Shown here in pieces: positions 14,574-23,595 of a stretch of DNA of 44,023 nucleotides. Source of the stretch: an uncultured Armatimonadota bacterium. Lineage in GTDB: Bacteria; Armatimonadota; Fimbriimonadia; Fimbriimonadales; Fimbriimonadaceae. A program made the position numbers and the translations under genes. The notes under the pieces are model-generated. The model was not told the origin of the DNA, did no database searches, and worked only from the letters and a program-made list of their open reading frames with translations. Every line of letters starts with the position of its first letter. The first letter of the stretch is position 1. Location of the stretch: positions 1 to 44,023 of the forward strand of contig CAIVDU010000020.1 of NCBI GenBank assembly GCA_903904815.1. The letters run 5' to 3'.

Positions 14574-15953
14574 TCAGCAGGCGAGGGAGCCCATGGGGTC
14601 CCAGGGGACTAGGCCGACGGGTTCGCGGGTGAGGAGTTGGACATAGGACTCGGGCAGATACTTCTTGTGGACAACGACTTCATAGTTGTACTCATCGAAC
14701 CAAGAGTCGGTCATGCCGAAGAATCCCTTCTCGCCATGCTTGTCACCCCACGAGTTTTCGACTCGCCATGCTCGTGGCTTGCCGTCATCCGCTAGGTCGA
14801 CACCGGTAAAGACCATGGCGTGGGTCATGAGCGATTCGCCGTAGTCGAGCCGCTGGGCTTTGGTGAGGCTAGGCACGGATCCGTACACCAGTTCGAAATT
14901 GAATCGCTGATCGTCCATCCATCCCGACTCGCGGTCGAGATACTTTCCGACATCGCAACCGAACCAAACCGATTCGCCGTTCTGAAGTTGCTTGGTCGCC
15001 GCTATTTTCATGACGTCGAGGGTTACGTTGAGATACTTGATGGGTTCGCCGCCGACCACGTTGCCGAGGAAGTTGATCGTGTAGACCTCATCGAACTTTT
15101 TCGTCGCTTGGGGGCAATGGATCAGGCAGACCATGTCGGACAGATCGACGTCGATATGCTGCCGATAGAACTCGGTTGGCGAGATGACTCCATCACGGTG
15201 GAAGGCTTTGTCTTTGTCTCGCCACTGCCACTCAAACTCGATAGGAGGCTCTCCGAGGTGGATGCAGAGCATGCGATAGATGATGCTCAACATCTCGGGC
15301 TTGAGGGCCCTCAAATCGTCTTGTGATTTGCCAGCGGCGTATCCTTCCCGAATCTGACATCCGAACTCCTTCAATCGGAGCGTGATGTGCCAGTTCATTT
15401 GGCCGGTACTGCTACTGCTCTCGGTTTCCGGCATGATGGTCTTGGGGACCAGGCCGTACTTCTTCACGAGATTGATGAACATGTTCCACTGGCCGCCGTC
15501 CTGGATCGGAGCACTAAACAGGTGGGAGATGAGCCGACTGTCGGTCGTTTCGTCCAAGGTGCTGAGCACCGATTCTAAGAAATAGTTGGCTTTCTCGAAC
15601 TTGTCCCAGAACATGGTGTGGTTTTGGGACAACTCGAAGGAGTCATCCAGGTTCATGTTCTTCATCGCCACCCCGCGCAAGGTATTCAGGGCGGCGAACA
15701 TCCAGCAGCGGCCTGAGCCGTTCTGGTGGGTGATTTTGTTTTCTGGCAGGTGGACGCTGAACGTGTTAAGGACCTGGGGAACCCGCCTTCGGTTAAGCGC
15801 GACCTTGTTGACCGGCGTCGTGCACACGGCGTTCATGGCTTGCCGGAAGCGAGGGTCGGCTTCGAACGCGGTCTGAAACTGGGCGATCTGATCGGAAGAG
15901 ATCTCTCCCATTTCCGATTGAAGGGCACGCACCGATGTGGACATAGCGTGCAT
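14574..15953 (-). CDS. pepC: C1B family aminopeptidase (bleomycin hydrolase/PepC-like)
   Basis: This 459-residue cytoplasmic papain-fold aminopeptidase belongs to the bleomycin hydrolase/PepC group. With the start used here, the catalytic triad is Cys83 in GSGRCWMFAALNTLRG, His378 in SLMTHAMVFTGVD and Asn400 in RVENSWGD. The SQNHTMFWDKFEKANYFLE segment and the QDGGQWNMFINLVKKYGLVPK segment are typical of the family. The frame is open to a TTG at 15980; I prefer ATG 15953, which has GGGG just upstream, with ATG 15944 as an alternative. The usual C-terminal tail that trims substrates is extended here (VGLVPWDPMGSLAC). It probably degrades peptides to amino acids. No operon partner is evident. 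Confidence 0.92.
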   Translation of the reverse strand: MHAMSTSVRALQSEMGEISSDQIAQFQTAFEADPRFRQAMNAVCTTPVNKVALNRRRVPQVLNTFSVHLPENKITHQNGSGRCWMFAALNTLRGVAMKNMNLDDSFELSQNHTMFWDKFEKANYFLESVLSTLDETTDSRLISHLFSAPIQDGGQWNMFINLVKKYGLVPKTIMPETESSSSTGQMNWHITLRLKEFGCQIREGYAAGKSQDDLRALKPEMLSIIYRMLCIHLGEPPIEFEWQWRDKDKAFHRDGVISPTEFYRQHIDVDLSDMVCLIHCPQATKKFDEVYTINFLGNVVGGEPIKYLNVTLDVMKIAATKQLQNGESVWFGCDVGKYLDRESGWMDDQRFNFELVYGSVPSLTKAQRLDYGESLMTHAMVFTGVDLADDGKPRAWRVENSWGDKHGEKGFFGMTDSWFDEYNYEVVVHKKYLPESYVQLLTREPVGLVPWDPMGSLAC

Positions 15954-16007
15954 TCTAACCCCAAGTCGCCTATCCAGCAACTTCGGTCTGTGCGAGATGG
16001 GCAGGGA

Positions 16008-17591
16008 TTAGCGTCTTAGCTCGATGGTTGAAATGCTTAAAGGAGGCGCTGAGTAGTTGATCATGGTGTAATTCGTGCTTACTGGGCTCGTTGCCGGTGA
16101 ATCATAGACCCCGTCCTTGACCACAAAAGCTCGGGCGGATCGGACATGGAATGCCAGGCTGTTGATATGGAATGGCTTGGATGAAGCCGTCTTGTTGATC
16201 ACGACGAGAGTCAGGCGGCCACGGTCTTTTGAGTCGAGCGCGGCGTATACCGAATCTTCGACAGGGGATTCTCCGACCACTGGCAGTTCCAGGTCACCGA
16301 AGCGGCTACCTTGGCGGTCGAAATCGGTGAACGACCGGAAAGCGGCGTAGGCGGCTTTTTCACCGGAGTTGAGCCCCCAGTGGCAGGCGGCAAAGAGCCC
16401 ATATCTGCCGAAAACCCCCAGAGCGTCGGCTTGAGCGAGGGCTCCGCTGATGACGTCCCGACCGCCGAATTCATACTCGGTGATCGAGAGCTTCGTGCCA
16501 GGATAGTGGGCGGCGATTCTGGACTGAAGATCGGGGAGAAGCGCTATCGGCTTGTTGCCCAGCGATTTCGTGATCCAGCTCTGCTCAACGTAGGTGGGGT
16601 CCCACAGGGACCGCGGAGCTTGGATGCGGGCCTCGCGAGTCTCTGGCTTATCGGGAGCTTGGTTGTAGATGATCCGAACTCCGCCTCCAATGGCCTCGGG
16701 ATACCAGTGGATGTCGTAAACGTCGAGCAATCGCTTTTTTGCCGTGGCGCTGGCAGCGCGCATGGCGTCCAGATAGGCGTCGAAAAAGATCCGGTTATTG
16801 GCGTCGGGCGCGCCTTGAAAGGCTCTAAATCCGTACCAGCCATAGTTGCTGGGACCGAAAACCAATGTTTGCGGCGCCACCTGCTTAATTGCGGTCGCGT
16901 ATTCGACGTTGTTCGCGATGATATCCGCGTAGGTTGGCGCCTTTGGCGCGATCCGCAGGTGCGTGGAGTGCCAGAGGTCAGGCTCGTTGTCGAGCGAGAA
17001 CCAGACGGGCGAATTGGGACTCTTCACCTTTTCGACCCAATTGACGAACTCGTCTTGGTAGACGGCGTTGTCGGTGGTGTCGGGTGGGTAGACGAGCTTG
17101 CCACCGGGTTTCGTCGCGTAAGACCGGATGAACCGCGTGTTGAGATAGTTCGGTGTTAGGTTGACGTCTCGGTGCTTGTCGGTATTGGGGCCCTTGTCGG
17201 CGGCCACGTAACCGAGTGTTGGCACAGTAAGGAGGACGGCGGCGCCGGTCGCTTGGACGGTGGAAAGAAACTTGTGGACGGTTTGCCCAGGCTCGTTGCT
17301 CACTCCGAGGTAATCGTCGTTCTCGAAAAAGTAATCGGCGCCCGCGTTACTGGCATTGGTTTCCCAGTTGTAGGCCGTGAAACGGTTGCCGCCTTCTCGG
17401 GCGAAGGTGAAGCCGGTGTGAAATGCGGGCCACGCCTTTAGCCAGTCGTCGATCCACGTGTCGGGATAGTTCACGCCGTAGATGTAGGGCGAGATGGGCG
17501 TTTGCTTCCTCACGTCGACGATGATTTCGGCGGCCCGGAGGGGTGTCGTGAACTTCGACAGGGCGGTCAGAGAAATGAGAAGGGTCAGCAT
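16008..17591 (-). CDS. Glycoside hydrolase family 44 endoglucanase/xyloglucanase-like, secreted
   Basis: This 527-residue secreted glycanase is of GH44 type. A signal peptide (MLTLLISLTALSKFTTPLRA) precedes the GH44 start VDVRKQTPISPYIYGVNY. The TIM-barrel carries FAREGGNRFTAYNWETNASNAG, the acid/base Glu203 in FSLDNEPDLW and the nucleophile Glu372 in LSITEYEFGG. The substrate-lining GWYGFRAFQG and YDIHWYPEA segments are present. The C-terminal ~90 residues form a beta-sandwich ending in SISTIELRR. Known family members cleave beta-1,4-glucans and xyloglucan; activity on plant cell-wall material is therefore likely. No carbohydrate-binding module or dockerin is seen. It is transcribed as a single gene. 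Confidence 0.92.
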   Translation of the reverse strand: MLTLLISLTALSKFTTPLRAAEIIVDVRKQTPISPYIYGVNYPDTWIDDWLKAWPAFHTGFTFAREGGNRFTAYNWETNASNAGADYFFENDDYLGVSNEPGQTVHKFLSTVQATGAAVLLTVPTLGYVAADKGPNTDKHRDVNLTPNYLNTRFIRSYATKPGGKLVYPPDTTDNAVYQDEFVNWVEKVKSPNSPVWFSLDNEPDLWHSTHLRIAPKAPTYADIIANNVEYATAIKQVAPQTLVFGPSNYGWYGFRAFQGAPDANNRIFFDAYLDAMRAASATAKKRLLDVYDIHWYPEAIGGGVRIIYNQAPDKPETREARIQAPRSLWDPTYVEQSWITKSLGNKPIALLPDLQSRIAAHYPGTKLSITEYEFGGRDVISGALAQADALGVFGRYGLFAACHWGLNSGEKAAYAAFRSFTDFDRQGSRFGDLELPVVGESPVEDSVYAALDSKDRGRLTLVVINKTASSKPFHINSLAFHVRSARAFVVKDGVYDSPATSPVSTNYTMINYSAPPLSISTIELRR

Positions 17592-17689
17592 CGACGGTTT
17601 CGTTCATTTAAGCATAAATTGGTTTCATTTCAGGCTCGGGGTGGTTCGATGAACTAGGGTTGCAGGAGAACCGGATGCTGTATCGCGGT

Positions 17690-17695
17690 GAGGAG
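17690..17695 (+). promoter_or_regulatory. Ribosome binding site fixing the S4-protein start
   Basis: GAGGAG lies 7 bases before the ATG at 17703. The in-frame GTG at 17688 overlaps this site, so the ATG is the better start. Confidence 0.6.
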
Positions 17696-17702
17696 TCACA
17701 AT

Positions 17703-17936
17703 ATGCGCATGGCATCCGAACCGACTGCGATTGAATTTACGATTCGAGGTGAGTACATCACCCTGGGGCAGCTTTTGAAGGCGGCCGATATCGTCGGATC
17801 GGGAGGCGAGGTCAAAGACTTCCTGCTAGAGAGTGGCACGACCGTCAATGGGGAGACCGAAGAGCGACGAGGCAAGAAGCTGAGACCGGGCGACGTCGTG
17901 GTATTCCCGGGGAACCGAACCATCACGATCCGCTAA
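17703..17936 (+). CDS. yaaA: S4-domain RNA-binding protein, YaaA-like
   Basis: This 77-residue single S4 domain has the YaaA pattern: IEFTIRGEYITLGQLLKAADIVGSGGEVKDFLLESGTTVNGETEERRGKKLRPGDVV, with the GGEVK turn, VNGE and RRGKKL residues that contact RNA in this fold. It is cytoplasmic. In many Firmicutes the homologue sits between dnaN and recF and has been linked to ribosome assembly; here it stands alone. It overlaps the convergent propeller-phosphoesterase gene by 4 bp and is divergent from GH44. ATG 17703 was chosen for its ribosome binding site. The family is clear, the exact role is not. Confidence 0.88.
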   Translation: MRMASEPTAIEFTIRGEYITLGQLLKAADIVGSGGEVKDFLLESGTTVNGETEERRGKKLRPGDVVVFPGNRTITIR

Positions 17937-20422
17937 TCGGTGTCCTTCATTCCATGCGGGTCTAGTCGCAGACCCCGTTTCTTGAGCCCTAAACCGTGAG
18001 GGCCGGCGTACCTTTCCGGATAGGGGACGGCGCCCCTCGCGGCGGACCAGAGATTCCGATTCATCACGTCGTCGTTGGCCACGTCGGGTTTGTCGACTCT
18101 CACAAGCAGCGCGCGTTCGTTCGCCGGCGTCATCTCGGCCAGCGGGACCTCGTTCGCAAGGGCCGAGAACGGAGTGAGGTCTGGCTGTTTTTGAAAACAG
18201 TCGGTCATGAGGGGTGATGACGCGTCGAACCGATTCATCGCCGGTAGCCCCAGCATGTGCTCGATGGTTCGCAGCACGGATGTCTGATTGAAGAATTCAG
18301 ACACGACCGTCTTTCGTCGGGTGTAGGGCGAGACCACAAGGCAGAAGCTTCGGTGTCCATCGACGTGGTCGAATCCCGCTTGGGGGTCGTCTTCGTTCAC
18401 GAATATGGCGGTGTGAGGCCAGAAGGAGCTCTTGGAGATGGCCTCGACCACTTGGCCCACCGCGAGATCATTGTCGGCGACTTGAGCGCGGGGAGTCGCT
18501 GAGTTGGGATTTCCACCGGTCGTGTGATCCTGGGGAAGGTAGATGATCGTGAGATCGGGCATCGATTTTTCCCGCTCCATGCGGCCCAAATCCTTGATGA
18601 AAAGGCTTGCCCGGACCACGTCCGGGATTCCGAGGTTCCAGCCTGGATATCCCGGCTGGGAAACGGCGCGAAGGCGTGCCACCCCGATGTTCTGCTTGTA
18701 GCCGATTTTGTGCTGGCCAGACTGGAAGTCGTCCAGAATCTGCCGGTAACTGGCCGAGGGAGCGGGGGTCGCGTAGTCGAACTCACCGAAATTGCGGACG
18801 GTCTTACCGTGGTCCAGAGCGTTGTCCCAAATGAACCCGGATCGAGTTACGGAAAGGGGATCGTCGCCGTACGGATAGCTCCTTGTCCAGCCGCCGAACG
18901 AGCGTTGGAAGTAGCTGGTCGCGTTTCCCTCCATGGCCCAGGCGTGACCGTCGGCGGAGAGAACGCCATTGCAATAGTAGTTGTCCAGGAGGACAAACTC
19001 GTTGGCCAGTGCGTGTTGATTGGGGGTAACGGTCCGGCCGAATACGGTGAGACTGGGGTCGCTGTCTCCCTTGCCGATGTCTCCGAGTACCTGGTCGTAG
19101 GTCCGATTCTCTTTCAGGATGTAGACGACGTGTTGGATCGCGGAGGGCTCGCCCGAAATCTCGGGGACGGGCACGGGGGACTTTCCTGCTTTTGCCGGCG
19201 GCTTCTCGACCACGTCTTTGGTGAGCGCGGACCACTTCGTGCTGGCATCAAGGATGGAGAGCGAGCCCTGGAAGTCGTATGAGTTCCATCCGTTGTGATT
19301 GGAGGATTTGGTTCTCATGCCCTGGCCTTCGTTTGCGGCGAGGATGATTCGGTTGCCGTTGCCTCGGACCGCGATGGGATACCAGGGGGTGCGGGTTTCC
19401 TGGATTTGGCCGGTCTTCAAGTTCTTGCGGAGGAGGCTGTTTCGGCCGCCACAGGCTGCGTAGAGATTGTCGCCGGATCGGGCGATGGAACTGGGAGCGC
19501 TTCCAGCGAGCATTTGGCCAAGTGGTGTTTGGGGCGTTGCTTTCCAGGTTGCGAGGTCAACGTCGAACACTTGGTCGGAGTTGCTCGCGGAGACGTAAGC
19601 GTGTTCGCGGTCAACGACAATTTCGGTGGGCTGGAGTCCCATGGGCATTTTTCGCGAGACGATGCCATTCGCGGGGTCGATTTCGAGAAGCGTGCCTCCG
19701 GTTCCGATGCCGCGGGCATCGACCTCGACCGGTGTCCCCGAACTTTCTGCCGTGGGGACCCCATTGACTACAGTTGCTGCCCAGGAGGTCACGAGCAGAC
19801 GTCCGGTCTCTGTGAGGGCCAGGCCGTAGGGAGCGGTATCGACCGGGTAGTTGGCGGTCTGGGACTTGGTGGTTAGGTCGAACACTCCGACCGAGTTTGA
19901 CCGGCTGAGGGCGGCGTACAGTTGATGCCCGTCTCGACTGAAGGCAAGGCCGCAGGGATAGGGTGAGCCTCCGACTTTTGCGGCGGGGACCTTGAGGGTG
20001 GTTTGTAGGTGCACGTCGCCGTGGTCGACTTGGAATAGCTCGATTCCGCTACCCGCATCGGAGTAGGCGAGAGTCTGACCATCCGGAGTGAGAGCAATCC
20101 CGCATAGGGACGCGCCGTCTTTGACTGGGGTCTGACTCACGATCTTGAGCGCCTCCGTGTCGAAAACGGTGAGTCCGGCGGTGTCCTTTACGTAAGCGTA
20201 TCGACCGTCTGGGGAGAGCACCATGTCCACTGGCCGAGCCCCATAAGTGATGGTTTGGGTCGGGTTGATCACTTCTTGCCCGGTGGCTACGAGGGTTTCC
20301 GCGCCGACGGTTTCTCCGACCTTCTGGAGCCGGTGATCCTTCGCAGGCGTTCTGGTTTCGGCTACCAGAAAGATGGTGGCAAGACTTGTGGCGACGATGC
20401 CGATCGCAAACGGGGAACGCAT
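17933..20422 (-). CDS. YVTN-propeller/phosphoesterase fusion protein (copy 1)
   Basis: This 829-residue exported two-domain protein begins with a signal sequence (FAIGIVATSLATIFLVAETRT). A YVTN/YncE-like beta-propeller spans about residues 50-400, with blades such as DMVLSPDGRYAYVKDTAGLTVFD and GIALTPDGQTLAYSDAGSGIELF. A phosphoesterase domain (PF04185-like, alkaline phosphatase superfamily) follows from about residue 435: HVVYILKENRTYDQVLGD, NGVLSADGHAWAMEGNATSYFQR, LPQDHTTGG and the metal-binding EDDPQAGFDHVDGHRSF. The family includes phospholipase C and acid phosphatases; the substrate here is unknown. A paralogue of almost equal length lies at 31739-34225. The 3' end overlaps yaaA by 4 bp. 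Confidence 0.88.
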   Translation of the reverse strand: MRSPFAIGIVATSLATIFLVAETRTPAKDHRLQKVGETVGAETLVATGQEVINPTQTITYGARPVDMVLSPDGRYAYVKDTAGLTVFDTEALKIVSQTPVKDGASLCGIALTPDGQTLAYSDAGSGIELFQVDHGDVHLQTTLKVPAAKVGGSPYPCGLAFSRDGHQLYAALSRSNSVGVFDLTTKSQTANYPVDTAPYGLALTETGRLLVTSWAATVVNGVPTAESSGTPVEVDARGIGTGGTLLEIDPANGIVSRKMPMGLQPTEIVVDREHAYVSASNSDQVFDVDLATWKATPQTPLGQMLAGSAPSSIARSGDNLYAACGGRNSLLRKNLKTGQIQETRTPWYPIAVRGNGNRIILAANEGQGMRTKSSNHNGWNSYDFQGSLSILDASTKWSALTKDVVEKPPAKAGKSPVPVPEISGEPSAIQHVVYILKENRTYDQVLGDIGKGDSDPSLTVFGRTVTPNQHALANEFVLLDNYYCNGVLSADGHAWAMEGNATSYFQRSFGGWTRSYPYGDDPLSVTRSGFIWDNALDHGKTVRNFGEFDYATPAPSASYRQILDDFQSGQHKIGYKQNIGVARLRAVSQPGYPGWNLGIPDVVRASLFIKDLGRMEREKSMPDLTIIYLPQDHTTGGNPNSATPRAQVADNDLAVGQVVEAISKSSFWPHTAIFVNEDDPQAGFDHVDGHRSFCLVVSPYTRRKTVVSEFFNQTSVLRTIEHMLGLPAMNRFDASSPLMTDCFQKQPDLTPFSALANEVPLAEMTPANERALLVRVDKPDVANDDVMNRNLWSAARGAVPYPERYAGPHGLGLKKRGLRLDPHGMKDTD

Positions 20423-20504
20423 ACCGGCATGAGCTTACTAAGTTCGACGAACGAAGGTAGCGCTCGTGCCAGTTAAGAAAAGCGTTGTTTAGAAGGGATT
20501 TAGA

Positions 20505-21818
20505 CTAGCTTCCGAGGTCCAGGCCAGCCTTCTTGAGAGAGTTGGCAATCTCGGCCGGTTCATGGAGTCCAACGAGGTAGTCGACCAGGTTGCCATTGGA
20601 GTCGATGACGAGCTGAGTGGGGATCCCCTGGATGTGGTAGGCGACGTTGGCATTGCCTTCCGGATCGTTGAACATCGGTACGGTGTAGGTCTGTGCGGCA
20701 GCGAACTTGGCGATCGTAGGAAGATCTTCCTGGCTTACGGCAAGTACCTTGAGGCCCTTCTTTTCGCCCAGTTTGGCGAAGGCGGCGGTATCCGGCAGGC
20801 CTTTGCGACAGGGACCGCACCACGTGGCCCAGAAGTCGACGAGCACCACGTGACCCTTGAGAGAGGAGAGCTTAAACGTCTTGCCGTGTTGGTCTTTGAC
20901 GGTGAAATCGGGCGCTGGCGAGCCGAGGGCTACTGGGGGTTGGCCGTCGGGCGCGGGCGGGGCCACCTTGGCTCCTGCAGGCAGAGTGACATCAAAGGCT
21001 TTGGCGGTAGGGTTTGCTTGGAACTGAGGATGGTCGTAGGTCTCTACGGTTTGAATCGTGAATGCAGACGGGCCTTGCTCGACCAGTTTGGCGAGCGCGT
21101 CGTGCTGGGGGCCGGCCTTAAGGGTTGGGAGGGCGGTCTTGATGTGGTCCAGCTCTGCCTCGGGTGTCTGTCCTCTCAACATCTGGAGAACGAGTGGCGC
21201 GGAATCGAACTTGATCTGATAGACGAGGCCGGTGGTGACCCCGATGGTGACTTCCGTGTGTCCGAACTCACCGACTCCCATAAACTTGACTGTCTTAGTG
21301 TCTTCTCCAGACGCCGACTTGCCGTCGGGGCCCCAAGTGATGGGGTCGGATGCCGCCTTCACGAGACGCGGCAGATTTTCCGCTCCTCCGAAGAACTGGT
21401 AGAGGAGGGATCCGCCCATCTGGGGACTGGTCAGAGGTGTCGAGCCCGATTCCCAAATGTGGGCGGGAGACTTATCGGACGCAGCGGCCGAGTTCGCCAC
21501 GCTAGAAAAGTCGACTTCTTTGGTACCGTCGGAGGCGGTGGTGAGGCTTGCGCCCTTGGGAACGTTGGTCACGACGCGGTAGAGGTTCGGAGTGCCGTAG
21601 TCGATATGCCGGTTCGCGGTTTGGTGAGCGTTCAGGAACGACGCATCGATTTTGATGGCCGCGTCTGAATTGAACGCCTTGGCATCGTGGTACTGGTTCA
21701 TGGACCACTTCAGGAACATCTCGGGCGTGCTCGCGTTGGGGTTGCTCCCCTTGCCACATCCAGACAGGATGACGGGAACGAGAAGGGAGAAGGCGAGAGC
21801 CGGGCGAATGATAGACAT
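20505..21818 (-). CDS. TlpA/ResA-type thiol-disulfide oxidoreductase lipoprotein
   Basis: This 437-residue lipoprotein has a signal with lipobox LSGC (Cys21). The first ~280 residues are a lipoprotein-carrier-like domain of the DUF2092 type (inference from strand pattern, e.g. NLYRVVTNVPKGASLTT). A linker PPAPDGQPPVALGSPAPDF then leads to a thioredoxin fold of the peroxiredoxin/TlpA class, FWATWCGPCRKGLP, with redox Cys334 and Cys337 and the cis-Pro region HIQGIPTQLVID. It acts outside the inner membrane, reducing or isomerising disulfides. Fusion of an outer-membrane-lipoprotein-like sensor domain with TlpA is common in planctomycetes and Armatimonadota-like genomes. It stands alone on the minus strand. 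Confidence 0.88.
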   Translation of the reverse strand: MSIIRPALAFSLLVPVILSGCGKGSNPNASTPEMFLKWSMNQYHDAKAFNSDAAIKIDASFLNAHQTANRHIDYGTPNLYRVVTNVPKGASLTTASDGTKEVDFSSVANSAAASDKSPAHIWESGSTPLTSPQMGGSLLYQFFGGAENLPRLVKAASDPITWGPDGKSASGEDTKTVKFMGVGEFGHTEVTIGVTTGLVYQIKFDSAPLVLQMLRGQTPEAELDHIKTALPTLKAGPQHDALAKLVEQGPSAFTIQTVETYDHPQFQANPTAKAFDVTLPAGAKVAPPAPDGQPPVALGSPAPDFTVKDQHGKTFKLSSLKGHVVLVDFWATWCGPCRKGLPDTAAFAKLGEKKGLKVLAVSQEDLPTIAKFAAAQTYTVPMFNDPEGNANVAYHIQGIPTQLVIDSNGNLVDYLVGLHEPAEIANSLKKAGLDLGS

Positions 21819-21923
21819 GGGAACAGTCCGTGCGATGATCTTTGTTATGATGGCTCATCAACTGTATGGATGTCGCCTGGCGGGTGTGGCAGATGTGGGG
21901 TCGACGCGAATTGATGGGATAGT

Positions 21924-21953
21924 CCGGTGGTCGACTAGAGGTCGACGCACCGG
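21924..21953. repeat. Imperfect 12-bp inverted repeat
   Basis: CCGGTGGTCGAC (21924-21935) pairs with GTCGACGCACCGG (21941-21953) with one bulged base and a 5-base loop. The same GTCGACGC string occurs again at 21900-21907. It lies in the 184-bp gap between the TlpA-like gene and the efflux operon. It may be an operator or a transcript-end structure. Confidence 0.4.
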
Positions 21954-21963
21954 CTAATTTATG

Positions 21964-21980
21964 CGATCCCTTTGGGATCG
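21964..21980. terminator. Short perfect hairpin after the efflux operon
   Basis: CGATCCC-TTT-GGGATCG is a perfect 7-bp stem with a 3-base loop, 22 bases downstream of the EmrB-like stop on the minus strand. No run of T follows, so it is only a candidate terminator for the TolC/HlyD/EmrB operon. Confidence 0.4.
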
Positions 21981-22002
21981 GTCCGAGGCAGCCCGGCTTG
22001 GT

Positions 22003-23592
22003 CTAGTGAGCGGCGGCGGCTCCGCCTCCGCCTTTGGCTCGTTTCATCAGTAGGAGGATCGGGAACGAGGCGGCGAAGAGGATGGCAGTGAGGATGTATA
22101 CGTTGTTCGTGGCCATCGTGTAGGCCTGGATGGTGATTTGACCGTCGATGGCTTTTAGGGCGGCGGCTTGGGCGTGGGAGGAGTCCATTCCTTTTGACAT
22201 GAACGCTCCGGCGTACATGTTCACGCGGTCCATGAGCGCGGGGGCGCCCTGTGCGGCGTTGGCAGCGAGGTGAGTTCGGTGGAACACCGTCATCTGAGTC
22301 AATTCGGTTGAGGCGATGGCGATGCCGACGGAGCCGCCGAACTGGCGAGCCAGGCCCAGCAGAGCGGCGCCCTCGCCGATAGCCCGGCCACGGAGATTCA
22401 CGATTCCAGCGACCGTGATCGGAAGCATGAGGAAGGCCAATCCCAATCCTCGGAAGTCCAGCGCGAACTGGGCATCGGACTGGTTGCTGAAAGGCGTACT
22501 ATGTCCGAGAAGCCACATGGCGATGATGCAGAACACGACCCCTGCCATCGCTACGTCTCGGGCGGGGATGCCCTTCTCGATCATGATGTTGCCACCCATC
22601 ATTCCGACTCCAAGCACGACTCCGGGGACGAGCATGAACACTCCGCTCTTGGTTGGGGTGAACCCCAGTACCACCTGAGAGAAGATAGGGAACATGTAGA
22701 GTCCCGAGTAGAGACCGACACCGGCGACAAACATGACCACGGTGGCGGCCGAGAGACCACGATCCTTGAGAACTCGAAGGTTGACGACCGGGGCTTTGTT
22801 TCGGCTTGATAGCTGCCATGCGATGAAGAGGCCAGTGGAGACCACTCCTAGCAGTGAGAGACGGCTAATAAGGTCGCTCTCGAACCAGTCCTTACTATTG
22901 CCCTCTTCCAATACATATTGAATAGAGGCGAGACCGGCGGTGAGCAGGCCGATTCCGAGATAGTCGATTCGACTGACGCTGGATTTGGCGGTGTCTTTGA
23001 ACAGTGGCCAGATGAGAGAGGCGGACAGAATGCCGACCGGAACGTTGATGAAGAAGATCCAGGGCCACGCGTAGTTGTCGGCGATCCACCCTCCGAGAGC
23101 GGGAGCGACGGAAGGGGCGACGGTGATGCCCATTGCCCAGAGGCCGATGGCGATCTGCTGTTCCTTTGGAGGGAAGACACTCGCGATCGAGGCTTGGGTC
23201 ATCGAGATGAGGGGGGCTCCCGCGGCGCCTTGGGCGATCCGCCAGACGATCATTTCGTTGAGCGAGTGAGAGAAGCCGCACATGACCGAAGAAGCGACAA
23301 AGATGCCGATCGACGAGACCACGTAGTTCCTCATGCCGAACCGCTGGGACAACCAGGCGGTCATGGGGAGGAACACCACGTTCGCGAGGATGTAGGCGGT
23401 GCTGACCCACGCTATTTCTTCCGTAGTCGAACCCAGGTTGCCGGCCATCGTGGGCAAGACGGGGTTGATGATCGACGTGTCGAGAACCTCGAGGATGGCC
23501 GCCAGGGAGAACCCAAGGAGAAGAATCCATCGGGCGCTGCCGTAACCGGTGGAGGTTACGGCGCTTGGTTTCAAGGCTGCAGCGGCGGCCAC
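22003..23592 (-). CDS. DHA2-family efflux permease, EmrB-like
   Basis: This 529-residue inner-membrane MFS protein of the 14-TM EmrB/QacA type is the pump of a tripartite efflux system. Signatures: LEVLDTSIINPVLPTMAGNLG in TM1, TAWLSQRFGMRNYV (motif A), and APALGGWIADNYAWPWIFFINVPVGI (motif C). The loop after TM12-13 containing RTHLAANAAQG is typical of EmrB. The start is GTG at 23592, 3 bases after the stop of the HlyD-type gene. It is the third gene of the tolC-hlyD-emrB operon. Substrates are probably hydrophobic toxicants, by analogy to EmrAB; a divergent TetR gene likely represses the operon. Confidence 0.92.
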   Translation of the reverse strand: MAAAAALKPSAVTSTGYGSARWILLLGFSLAAILEVLDTSIINPVLPTMAGNLGSTTEEIAWVSTAYILANVVFLPMTAWLSQRFGMRNYVVSSIGIFVASSVMCGFSHSLNEMIVWRIAQGAAGAPLISMTQASIASVFPPKEQQIAIGLWAMGITVAPSVAPALGGWIADNYAWPWIFFINVPVGILSASLIWPLFKDTAKSSVSRIDYLGIGLLTAGLASIQYVLEEGNSKDWFESDLISRLSLLGVVSTGLFIAWQLSSRNKAPVVNLRVLKDRGLSAATVVMFVAGVGLYSGLYMFPIFSQVVLGFTPTKSGVFMLVPGVVLGVGMMGGNIMIEKGIPARDVAMAGVVFCIIAMWLLGHSTPFSNQSDAQFALDFRGLGLAFLMLPITVAGIVNLRGRAIGEGAALLGLARQFGGSVGIAIASTELTQMTVFHRTHLAANAAQGAPALMDRVNMYAGAFMSKGMDSSHAQAAALKAIDGQITIQAYTMATNNVYILTAILFAASFPILLLMKRAKGGGGAAAAH

Positions 23593-23595
23593 GAG

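Noticed and set aside
14429-14632. A 67-codon plus frame between the S10 and C1B peptidase genes
   Set aside because: It runs into the 3' end of the C1B peptidase gene on the other strand and has no protein-like features. The 252-bp gap shows nothing else.
16311-17159. A 282-codon plus-strand frame
   Set aside because: It is antisense to the GH44 gene, which has both catalytic Glu motifs.
20562-21668. A 368-codon plus-strand frame
   Set aside because: It is antisense to the TlpA-like lipoprotein gene, whose signal, lipobox and WCGPC motif are unambiguous.
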